39,407 nucleotides of DNA from Candidatus Zixiibacteriota bacterium (GTDB lineage: Bacteria > Zixibacteria > MSB-5A5 > WJJR01): assembly GCA_016235085.1 (NCBI GenBank), contig JACRMA010000008.1, forward strand, positions 1 to 39,407. The letters run 5' to 3'. Shown piece after piece: positions 33,700-39,407 of the stretch. Under the pieces are notes generated by a model, which did no database searches, was not told the DNA's origin, and was given only the letters and a program-made list of their open reading frames with translations. The translations under genes were made by a program, and so were the position numbers. Position 1 is the first letter of the stretch; each line of letters begins with the position of its first letter.

Positions 33700-36090
33700 T
33701 CAACCGGCGGAATACACACGGACCTTCGTTGCCGCGAGGGCGGGAATGCCGGTGAGACACTCACGAGCGGGAGCGAGGATGTCGTAGATATTCTCTCCAT
33801 AGGAGACACTCCCCACCCGCCCCAGGCCGGCCGGTACTGCGGCGACCCCCGGTGCCAATCCGGGATTGAGCACAAGCGGCAACTGCTTGCGCCCGTGGGG
33901 GGACTCCACCCATACCATCTGGTTTGGCTGCAGCCTCAGTCGTTCTGCCGTGTCCGGAGAAAGTTCGACCCAGCATTGCCACTTGATATTGTCGTAATAG
34001 CCGATCATATCGGCGATCTTCTCGATTCTCGCGCCTTCACCGCGCAACGTGGTCAGTTCGATCAGGTGCAGACTCATGTAATCTGACGGCTCTGCCGGCT
34101 CATCCGCGAGCCGCGCAGATCCCAGAGTTTGCTCCGAGCCGTTGGCGTTGAGCCCGGCACTCAGCAGGAATTTGTGCAGCCGTTCCGGTGACCGGTCGAA
34201 CCGGGCGGAAAGCGCCTCCGACTGGAACTGGAACTTGCCTGACACGCCGGGAACACGGCCGGTTTCTTCGGTCTCGCGCCGAATTGGATCCCACCAGCCG
34301 CCGGCGGCCTTGAGTTGCTCCCAGAAATCCTCAAAGTTCTGGTACTCCTTGCGCCGCCAACCGCGCTCCGCCAGGAGGGATTCGAAGGAGACTGTAAACT
34401 GGTCGGAGAAGAGCGCTCCGGCGTTCGACTGGTACAGCTCGCGCCCCCTGGCCATCACGTAGGATTTGTAATCGGGCCACTGCTGCCAGGGATCAGGATG
34501 CAGGCGTTTGGCCAGCGCCAGGAAGACGTCTTCCGCCTGGCGGGATTCATAAAGCGGGGCGATCGCCGGATGTGTAAGTCCGATGACCGGTTGGGCGAAC
34601 TGTGATTCGGGCAGGACCAGGTCGAACTTCTCGAGAAACGTGCAATCGGGCAGAATCAAATCGGCCAACAGCGACGTCTCATCCTGCAGGCAGGTGACCG
34701 CCACCGAGAACGGGATGTTTTGGAGCGATTGGCGGAAGCGATTGGCCTGCGGCGAATCGTAGACTGGATTGACATTGTTCAGTATCGCAACCTTGATTCG
34801 GTACGGAGTTCCTGCCAATATCCTCTCCGGAAGGGACTCGATGGCCCCGCGCCCACTCAAGTAGGGGAATTGCTGAGTCGATCCGGAGACGAGTGGCGGT
34901 GCCGCGGGTTCTTGGTGAATCGCCTTCCGGAACACATACTCGACTGGCTTCCCCACACCGCCCCGGGTCCCCAGTCTGCCGGTCAGCGCGTTCAATGCCA
35001 TGACCGCCCAGGCTTGAATCACACCGTCGACCGTCGTGGTTACTCCGGCGCCCGGCAGTGCGATCGCTCCAGAAGTCGTGGCAAACATTCGTGCCAGAGA
35101 AATGATCTGGTCGAGCGGCACACCGGTCTTTTCGGAAACGAACGCGGGATAATAGTTCCTGAGTACGAGGCTTTTGAATCCCTCTGTCGTGTGCCCATGG
35201 CCATCAGTTTCGTCCTCGAAGCCAACACAGGATTCCTTGACGAAGCGTTCGTCGTAGAGCCGTTCCTTGATGATCAAGTATGCCAGACCGAGGGCCAGAA
35301 TCCCGTGGGTCCCGCTGGCGATGGGCACCCAGCGCTCGGCTTTCGCGGCGGTCGCGGACAAGCGCGGGTCGATGACGATGAGACGTCCCTTTTGCTCCTC
35401 GACACTCAGCCATCGTTGCCGCAAGCCTGCGAAGTAGACCGGATTGTCACCGCCTTCGAAGACGGGATAGCCAAAGCAAAGCGCCAAGTGGGCGTTCTCC
35501 AGATCATATGAGATCCCCGCAGGGTCTCCTCCCCAGACGGTGGAACAGACCTGGGCGCTGGGATCGAATACCGAGTAAAGATTCGGGCTGCCGAAGTCGG
35601 CCATGAACTCTTTCAAGAGTTCCGCGCCCAGTCCATTTCCCCCGTGATTCAAGAAGAGCAGTTGCTCCGGGGTACCGGCGCTTTTCAACTCGGCGAGTTT
35701 TTCCACCAGCGTTTGTTCGGCCGTCTCCCAGGTCACTGGCTTGAACTGACCGGAGCCCCGCGGCCCCGAACGCATCAGCGGCTGTCTGATTCTGTCCGGA
35801 TGAATCAGGAGGGCCATCGCGGCGACTCCGACAGGACACAACCCGCCGCGATTGACGGGATGAACCGGGTTCCCCTCGATGGCGACGGGAATGTCGTCGA
35901 CTCTCCGAACACGAATGCCGCAGCCGCCGGGGCAGGCGCCACACGTACTGCTGACATAGTTGGTAAGGAGCGGTCCGTTGTACGGCCCCCCCTCATGGTA
36001 GCCGGTGGCGGCCAGCAATCGATCGAGCTGCAGCACGGTGAGAGCCGAAGTGCCCCACGCCAGAGTGGTCAGAAACTTTCTTCGCTCCAT
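33700..36090 (-). CDS. Tat-exported molybdopterin oxidoreductase, catalytic subunit (PsrA/QrcB-like)
   Basis: 796 residues from ATG 36090 (GGAG upstream). N-terminal Tat signal MERRKFLTTL with twin Arg. A [4Fe-4S] binding motif C50-x2-C53-x3-C57 ... C85 (STCGACPGGCGIRV, GGLCPVG) precedes the bis-MGD fold (domains II-III: GGNGLGAELLKEF, GDPAGISYDLENA, VIDPRLSATAAKAERW; C-terminal domain from about 680). Cys 182 (QVCSTVWGGDP) lies where the Mo-ligating Cys occurs in PsrA-type enzymes, so Mo may be bound; QrcB-type relatives are known that lack it. The substrate is unknown: polysulfide, thiosulfate or arsenic-type chemistry and pure quinone-to-cytochrome transfer are all compatible. The order with adjacent cytochrome c, FeS and NrfD genes resembles Qrc and alternative complex III operons. 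Confidence 0.93.
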   Translation of the reverse strand: MERRKFLTTLAWGTSALTVLQLDRLLAATGYHEGGPYNGPLLTNYVSSTCGACPGGCGIRVRRVDDIPVAIEGNPVHPVNRGGLCPVGVAAMALLIHPDRIRQPLMRSGPRGSGQFKPVTWETAEQTLVEKLAELKSAGTPEQLLFLNHGGNGLGAELLKEFMADFGSPNLYSVFDPSAQVCSTVWGGDPAGISYDLENAHLALCFGYPVFEGGDNPVYFAGLRQRWLSVEEQKGRLIVIDPRLSATAAKAERWVPIASGTHGILALGLAYLIIKERLYDERFVKESCVGFEDETDGHGHTTEGFKSLVLRNYYPAFVSEKTGVPLDQIISLARMFATTSGAIALPGAGVTTTVDGVIQAWAVMALNALTGRLGTRGGVGKPVEYVFRKAIHQEPAAPPLVSGSTQQFPYLSGRGAIESLPERILAGTPYRIKVAILNNVNPVYDSPQANRFRQSLQNIPFSVAVTCLQDETSLLADLILPDCTFLEKFDLVLPESQFAQPVIGLTHPAIAPLYESRQAEDVFLALAKRLHPDPWQQWPDYKSYVMARGRELYQSNAGALFSDQFTVSFESLLAERGWRRKEYQNFEDFWEQLKAAGGWWDPIRRETEETGRVPGVSGKFQFQSEALSARFDRSPERLHKFLLSAGLNANGSEQTLGSARLADEPAEPSDYMSLHLIELTTLRGEGARIEKIADMIGYYDNIKWQCWVELSPDTAERLRLQPNQMVWVESPHGRKQLPLVLNPGLAPGVAAVPAGLGRVGSVSYGENIYDILAPARECLTGIPALAATKVRVYSAG

Positions 36091-36103
36091 TGTCTCCGTC
36101 GTC

Positions 36104-36649
36104 CTATGTATGACAAGCAAGACAGTCGTTGCTCGCCCGCCGGTCTTTGTGGCACCCGATGCAAAAACTCATGTTGATGATGTTGGTGGCTGGTTTCCGG
36201 GGTGGGGCCGTGAGTTCCTTCATTTCGCCATGACATGTCTGGCAACCAATCTGCCCCAGAGTCACATGCCGGAAATGGGAGAAATACACATGTTCGGGCA
36301 GTACGTAGACTCTTTTCCATCTGAGTTCTTCACTGGAGGAGAGTAACGCCACGAGCTTTTGCTCTTCCGGTGAGGATCCCTGCGGTTCCCTGTGGCAGTC
36401 CGCGCAGACGTCCTTTCCCGGAAGTGTGGCTTTGCGAGTGCTGGTCACGAATCGATGGCACTCCACGCAATCCAGTCCCTGATCGGCGACATGCAGCTTA
36501 TGATTGAATTGGATGGGCTGCGCACCGGAGGAGGCGGACCGGAGCGCCTCACCGCTACCGCAAGCGGCGCCGAGCGCCAACGACAGCAGGCCCGGCATCA
36601 GGATCGCACGAATCGCCCTAGCGTTTATACTGGTGCTTGATCCGCTCAT
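36104..36649 (-). CDS. Pentahaem lipoprotein cytochrome c (c7/ActA-QrcA-like)
   Basis: 181 residues. A lipobox (LSLALGAAC, Cys 30) predicts a lipid anchor. Five CXXCH motifs: CVECH (61-65), CADCH (82-86), CQTCH (136-140), CIGCH (163-167) and CLACH (176-180), in a c7/class III-like spacing, with other His (FNHKLH, HFRHV) available as distal ligands. Location directly before the molybdo subunit, with a gap of 13 bp, is the position of QrcA (six haems) or ActA (five haems) in known complexes, so it likely is the cytochrome subunit of the membrane complex. The chosen start ATG 36649 lies inside the preceding gene (31-bp overlap, AAGGA upstream); ATG 36598 is a weaker option. Confidence 0.85.
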   Translation of the reverse strand: MSGSSTSINARAIRAILMPGLLSLALGAACGSGEALRSASSGAQPIQFNHKLHVADQGLDCVECHRFVTSTRKATLPGKDVCADCHREPQGSSPEEQKLVALLSSSEELRWKRVYVLPEHVYFSHFRHVTLGQIGCQTCHGEMKELTAPPRKPATNIINMSFCIGCHKDRRASNDCLACHT

Positions 36650-37184
36650 AGTAGTCCTTGAAGACAAAGCCAGTGAACGCCGGAGAACGCTTATTGTGGC
36701 ACTTGACGCACGTCTTCTCGTCCGGAATGGTCAGGCCGGCACCCAAAGCAAGCTTGTGTTGCTCCTCACGATTGGAGGCGTACTTCGTGGTGGACAGTAT
36801 CGAGGCGGACTTGTAAGCGGTTCCGGGTCCATGGCAGGCTTCGCATTGAACGCCATTTTCCTGAACAAAAGCGGGAGCAAAGTGTGTTGTGTCGAGCCCA
36901 AACCCCGTGACGTGACATTCGAGGCACTCCGGCGCCTGTTGAGGATCCCCCTTGATCCCGGCTTTGGCGGCCAGGGCTTTGGCAGAGTCGGTCGCCAGCG
37001 TCGCGTAGGCTTTCGCGTGCGCGGAGTGGCTCCAGATCTCGAACTGGTTGACCTGGTCTTTTCGGTTGTGGCAGATCTTACACTTCTCCGAGCCCACGTA
37101 TTGCGGCGCCGCGTGCACGGGTGGCGCAGACGGTGTCAGCATCGCCACGGTCAGAATCGCACCCAACTTGCCAGCCATCTTCAT
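36618..37184 (-). CDS. Tetrahaem periplasmic cytochrome c (c554-like)
   Basis: 188 residues from ATG 37184, with GAGGAGG upstream; the long frame to 37451 is a shadow of the receiver gene. Signal peptide 1-25 (ends PVHA). Four haem motifs: CKICH (35-39), CLECH (87-91), CEACH (114-118) and CVKCH (159-163); additional His at HSAHAKAY fit distal ligation, and CLECHVTGFG, CEACHGPG are typical of the cytochrome c554/NapC-related group. It probably carries electrons between the complex and a soluble partner. ATGA overlap with the receiver gene upstream and a 31-bp overlap with the lipoprotein cytochrome gene downstream. Confidence 0.9.
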   Translation of the reverse strand: MKMAGKLGAILTVAMLTPSAPPVHAAPQYVGSEKCKICHNRKDQVNQFEIWSHSAHAKAYATLATDSAKALAAKAGIKGDPQQAPECLECHVTGFGLDTTHFAPAFVQENGVQCEACHGPGTAYKSASILSTTKYASNREEQHKLALGAGLTIPDEKTCVKCHNKRSPAFTGFVFKDYYERIKHQYKR

Positions 37185-37527
37185 CGTGCTTTCCTCCTCA
37201 TTTGGGTCTCGATGGCCCCTGACAACGCCTCTGTCAGTTCCCCATCCGTCATTGGCTTGGTCAAATAGTAGTAGAGTCCCGATTGACGTAGTTCCTTCTC
37301 CAATTGCAACGGTTTCTCTTCGGACACGGCAACGATCAGCACGTCGCGGACGATCTGCTTCATGAAGCGAATGGCATCGGTGACGCCGATATCGCCGGTG
37401 ACGCTGAACGCATAGCCTTTTTGTATGTCGTGACTTCACGAACCCCGACACTGTGGTCCCCGAGTACTTTCCCGATCAGCGATCTCTCCGCCGCTGATGT
37501 CTGGGCTGAAACAAGCAGGACTTCCAC
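37181..37527 (-). pseudogene. Single-domain receiver-like protein gene with a one-base frameshift
   Basis: The gene starts at GTG 37527 with GGAGGAGG upstream and ends at TGA 37181-37183, overlapping the next start as ATGA. The length of 347 bp is one base short of 116 codons. Frame one (VEVLLVSAQTSAAERSLIGK...VREVTTYKK) and a second frame (GYAFSVTGDIGVTDAIRFMK...YYYLTKP) join at the A5 run 37418-37422; six A would restore a single reading frame of about 115 residues. The protein resembles a CheY receiver: LTKP supplies the conserved Lys. However, no acidic pair follows strand 1 (VEVLLVSAQ) and no clear phosphoacceptor Asp is seen at strand 3, so it may be a pseudo-receiver. Either a sequencing error, a recent mutation or a programmed shift. 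Confidence 0.65.
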
Positions 37528-37552
37528 AGCACCTCCTCCAAAACGAGGCATA

Positions 37553-37568
37553 TCAAGTTTCGTGCCAA
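37553..37568 (-). promoter_or_regulatory. Sigma54 (-24/-12) promoter of the respiratory operon
   Basis: On the minus strand TTGGCACGAAACTTGA matches TTGGCACGNNNNTTGC at 11 of 12 conserved positions (last C is A). The predicted start is near 37541, about 14 bases before the GTG of the receiver gene, whose Shine-Dalgarno sequence (37532-37539) would then lie almost at the 5' end. An NtrC-type activator gene ends 141 bp upstream. Confidence 0.75.
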
Positions 37569-37633
37569 ACTCGGCCGCGGACGAAAAGACCCAGGGCGTC
37601 CGTCAAAGTGTTTGTATGATGGAGGTTGGGATA

Positions 37634-37651
37634 CCGCTGCAGTTTCAGCGG
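37634..37651. promoter_or_regulatory. Dyad upstream of the respiratory sigma54 promoter
   Basis: CCGCTG and CAGCGG form a perfect 6-bp inverted repeat around CAGTTT, about 65-85 bp upstream of the -24 box, at the position typical of NtrC-family activator sites. A second, nearer dyad is CGGACG/CGTCCG at about 37578-37602. Either could be an activator site; the first might instead be a hairpin after the regulator gene, but it has no U tract. Confidence 0.35.
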
Positions 37652-37709
37652 GCAGATTAGTTACTGAGGCGATCGCGAGGCTGTACCAATTTGGGCCGAC
37701 GGTGCGGCA

Positions 37710-39062
37710 TTATTCCTCACTGTCTCCCTGTGCCAGTCGCCTCAGGATTGTCTTTCGATCAATATTGAGGATTCTGGCTGCCAACTGCTTGTTGCCGCCG
37801 GTTCTTTCGAGGATCCAGGCGATGTAGGCTTCCTCGAGTTGATCGAGGGTTGGGTAGGAGTCACGGCCAAAGGACCGGAGAATGGCTTTCAACGGAGATA
37901 CGTTGATCGGCAGATCGCTGACTTCAATCGTATCGCTCTCGGCAAGGAGGACGGATCGCTCGACGAGATTGCGAAGCTCCCGGACGTTTCCGGGCCAGTC
38001 ATGCCTGGTTAGAGATTGGATGGCGGTGTCGGAAAACCGCTTGTCGGCGTCGCCCGACCGACGGAGTTCTCCCAGGAAGTGATCGACCAGCTCCGGGATG
38101 TCGTCTGGGTGGTCCCGGAGGGGAGGGAGCAGAATGCTGACCACGTTGATTCGATAGTACAAGTCTTCCCGGAATTCGCCCTTTCGAACCATTTCCTGCA
38201 GATCGCGATTGGTGGCGGCGAGCAACCGGACGTCGACATTGATTCTCTCATTCCCACCAAGACGACGGAAGGCTTTCGTCTCAACCACGCGCAGCAATTT
38301 GACTTGGAGTGCCTGCGGAATGTCCCCGATTTCATCCAGAAAGATGGTTCCGCCATCCGCGATCTCGAATATCCCGTGTTTTCGCGTCACCGCCCCGGTG
38401 AAGGCTCCCCGCTCATGGCCGAACAACTCGGATTCCAGCAGGCTTTCTTTAAGCGCGGTGCAGTCCACGATGATGAATGGCTCGTCGCGGCGCGAAGAGT
38501 ACTTGTGGATCAGGTTCGCCACCAGTTCCTTTCCAGTCCCCGATTCACCTCTGATCAGGACCGTGGAATCAGAATCCGCGAACCGGCCGATCAACGATTT
38601 CACTTCGAGAGTTGCGGGTGACCGCCCGATCAGTGCGCCTTCACGCAAATCCGAGACCCGGTTCTTCAACATCTGATTGCGTGACGCCAGGCGACGCTTT
38701 TCCAGACAGCGCTGAAGAACCTGCTCAACCCGCTCCAGCTCGACCGGCTTCGTGACGTAATCATAGGCCCCCTTTTTCATCGAGGCGATGGCATTATCGA
38801 TTGAGGCGTTGCCGGTGAGCATGATCACATCAACCGCCGGACACCGGGATTTGATGGTTTCCAGCAGTTGCAGGCCGTCGGTCCCCGGCATGACAATGTC
38901 CAGTATCACGATTTCAATGGCTTGCTCAATGAGTACCGTGACGACATCCTTGCCGTAACCTTGGGCCACGTGGAAGCCCATCTGTGTCAGTTCATTGGCA
39001 AAGACCTTCGAGAAGACCTCGTCGTCGTCGACCAGCAGGATTCTGGCCTTATCCTCAGTCAT
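37710..39062 (-). CDS. NtrC-family sigma54-activating response regulator
   Basis: 450 residues from ATG 39062 (GGAAAGG upstream, 8-bp overlap with the kinase gene). Receiver 1-120 with acidic triad DDD (12-14), phosphoacceptor Asp 55 (VILDIVMPG) and Lys 105 (VTKP). AAA+ domain: Walker A GESGTGKE (172-179), GAFTGA loop (219-224), Walker B TIFLDEIGD (239-247) with Asp and Glu intact, arginine-rich DVRLLAATNRDL, and WPGNVREL. C-terminal Fis-like helix-turn-helix (LEEAYIAWILERTGGNKQLAARILNIDRKTILRRL). It should activate the sigma54 promoter at 37553-37568 on the far side of its stop codon. Standard active-site residues make it likely to be functional. Confidence 0.94.
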   Translation of the reverse strand: MTEDKARILLVDDDEVFSKVFANELTQMGFHVAQGYGKDVVTVLIEQAIEIVILDIVMPGTDGLQLLETIKSRCPAVDVIMLTGNASIDNAIASMKKGAYDYVTKPVELERVEQVLQRCLEKRRLASRNQMLKNRVSDLREGALIGRSPATLEVKSLIGRFADSDSTVLIRGESGTGKELVANLIHKYSSRRDEPFIIVDCTALKESLLESELFGHERGAFTGAVTRKHGIFEIADGGTIFLDEIGDIPQALQVKLLRVVETKAFRRLGGNERINVDVRLLAATNRDLQEMVRKGEFREDLYYRINVVSILLPPLRDHPDDIPELVDHFLGELRRSGDADKRFSDTAIQSLTRHDWPGNVRELRNLVERSVLLAESDTIEVSDLPINVSPLKAILRSFGRDSYPTLDQLEEAYIAWILERTGGNKQLAARILNIDRKTILRRLAQGDSEE

Positions 39063-39407
39063 GTTGCGCCTTTCCGGTGCCAGGAATCGGGAACGACACA
39101 CGAAAACACGTGTGTCCCTTCCGGCTTTCCACGACCTCGATGGTACCACCATGGTTCTTGACGATTCCCTGACTCACCGATAACCCCAGGCCGGTACCCA
39201 TCCCGACTGGTTTGGTGGTGTAGAAGGGCTCGAAGATTCTTGGGAGGTGGATCTCACTGATGCCTGGACCGTCATCGGTCACGGTAACCGCGACCGAATC
39301 GGTTGTTATCTCGACGGCCACGGCAATCTTCCCGCCGGGATCCACGGCCTGGATGCTGTTCAAGATCAGATTCACAAGAACCTGAATCAGGGAGTCCTTT
39401 GAACCAT
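39055..39407 (-). CDS. C-terminal ATPase domain of a histidine kinase, cut by the right edge
   Basis: The frame is open to the window end. The visible ~116 codons hold the HATPase part: N box LVNLILNSIQAVDPGGKI, G1 DDGPGISEIHL, F box RIFEPFYTTK, G2 GMGTGLGLSVSQGIVKNHGG. The dimerisation and sensor domains lie beyond the right edge, so the signal cannot be seen. It precedes the NtrC-type regulator with an 8-bp overlap and should be its cognate kinase. The GTG at 39375 is internal, not the true start, because the N box continues upstream in frame. Confidence 0.93.
   Translation of the reverse strand, partial: GSKDSLIQVLVNLILNSIQAVDPGGKIAVAVEITTDSVAVTVTDDGPGISEIHLPRIFEPFYTTKPVGMGTGLGLSVSQGIVKNHGGTIEVVESRKGHTCFRVSFPIPGTGKAQHD

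Noticed and set aside
32914-34086. 390-codon plus-strand open frame
   Set aside because: Antisense to the FeS and molybdo subunits, both of which carry full cofactor motifs.
36091-36120. Ten extra N-terminal codons of the molybdo subunit
   Set aside because: The twin-arginine signal begins properly at ATG 36090; the extension overlaps the upstream cytochrome gene end.
1-39407. CRISPR arrays, tRNA or rRNA genes, intact insertion sequences
   Set aside because: No regularly spaced short repeats, cloverleaf-like sequences, rRNA signatures or complete transposase frames were seen on either strand.

Overview
The window is a GC-rich bacterial segment from what looks like an uncultured member of the FCB superphylum; candidate phylum Zixibacteria is my best guess. 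The clues are secreted proteins ending in two tandem EF-hand-like dockerin repeats with a shared C-x-CPHQGD signature, one secreted protein with a type-IX-secretion-like C-terminus (VYPNPYR followed by a beta-sandwich tail), multihaem cytochromes, and two NtrC-type regulators. The lineage is inference, since no rRNA or marker gene is present.

Layout. (1) 1-4.0 kb: tail of a gene cut by the left edge, a decayed minus-strand fragment, then a large secreted LamG/dockerin protein on the plus strand with a strong terminator. (2) 4.1-9.0 kb, accessory zone, minus strand: a type-IX-like secreted protein, a small Cys-rich exported protein, a membrane-anchored thioredoxin-fold protein that is probably frameshifted at its N-terminus, a doubtful small ORF behind a sigma70-like promoter, and a truncated serine recombinase. 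A diverged ~200-bp direct repeat carrying an intrinsic terminator occurs at 3.8 and 8.8 kb. (3) 9.0-26.9 kb, minus strand: a tightly packed surface-polysaccharide operon (UDP-sugar dehydrogenase, three glycosyltransferases, ABC exporter, two APH-fold kinases, DUF5666 protein, alginate-export-type porin, dockerin-ended repeat protein), preceded by a histidine kinase and an NtrC-family regulator. A consensus -24/-12 (sigma54) promoter lies between the regulator and the dehydrogenase. A divergent NDP-sugar epimerase (27.1-28.0 kb) fits the same pathway. (4) 28.2-37.5 kb, minus strand: one operon for a respiratory molybdo/iron-sulfur/NrfD complex with four multihaem cytochromes (18 CXXCH motifs in total), an orphan LivK-type binding protein and a single-domain receiver protein broken by a frameshift. 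A near-consensus sigma54 promoter lies directly upstream. (5) 37.7 kb to the right edge: the matching NtrC-type regulator and the end of its histidine kinase.

How it fits together. The window repeats one architecture twice: histidine kinase, NtrC-type activator, sigma54 promoter, long effector operon, all on the same strand. One unit would switch an envelope polysaccharide with its own kinases and outer-membrane exit; the other would switch a quinone-linked periplasmic electron-transfer chain. The binding protein in the second operon has no permease and may serve as a ligand-sensing partner. The operon functions are family-level inferences; the substrates of both systems are unknown.
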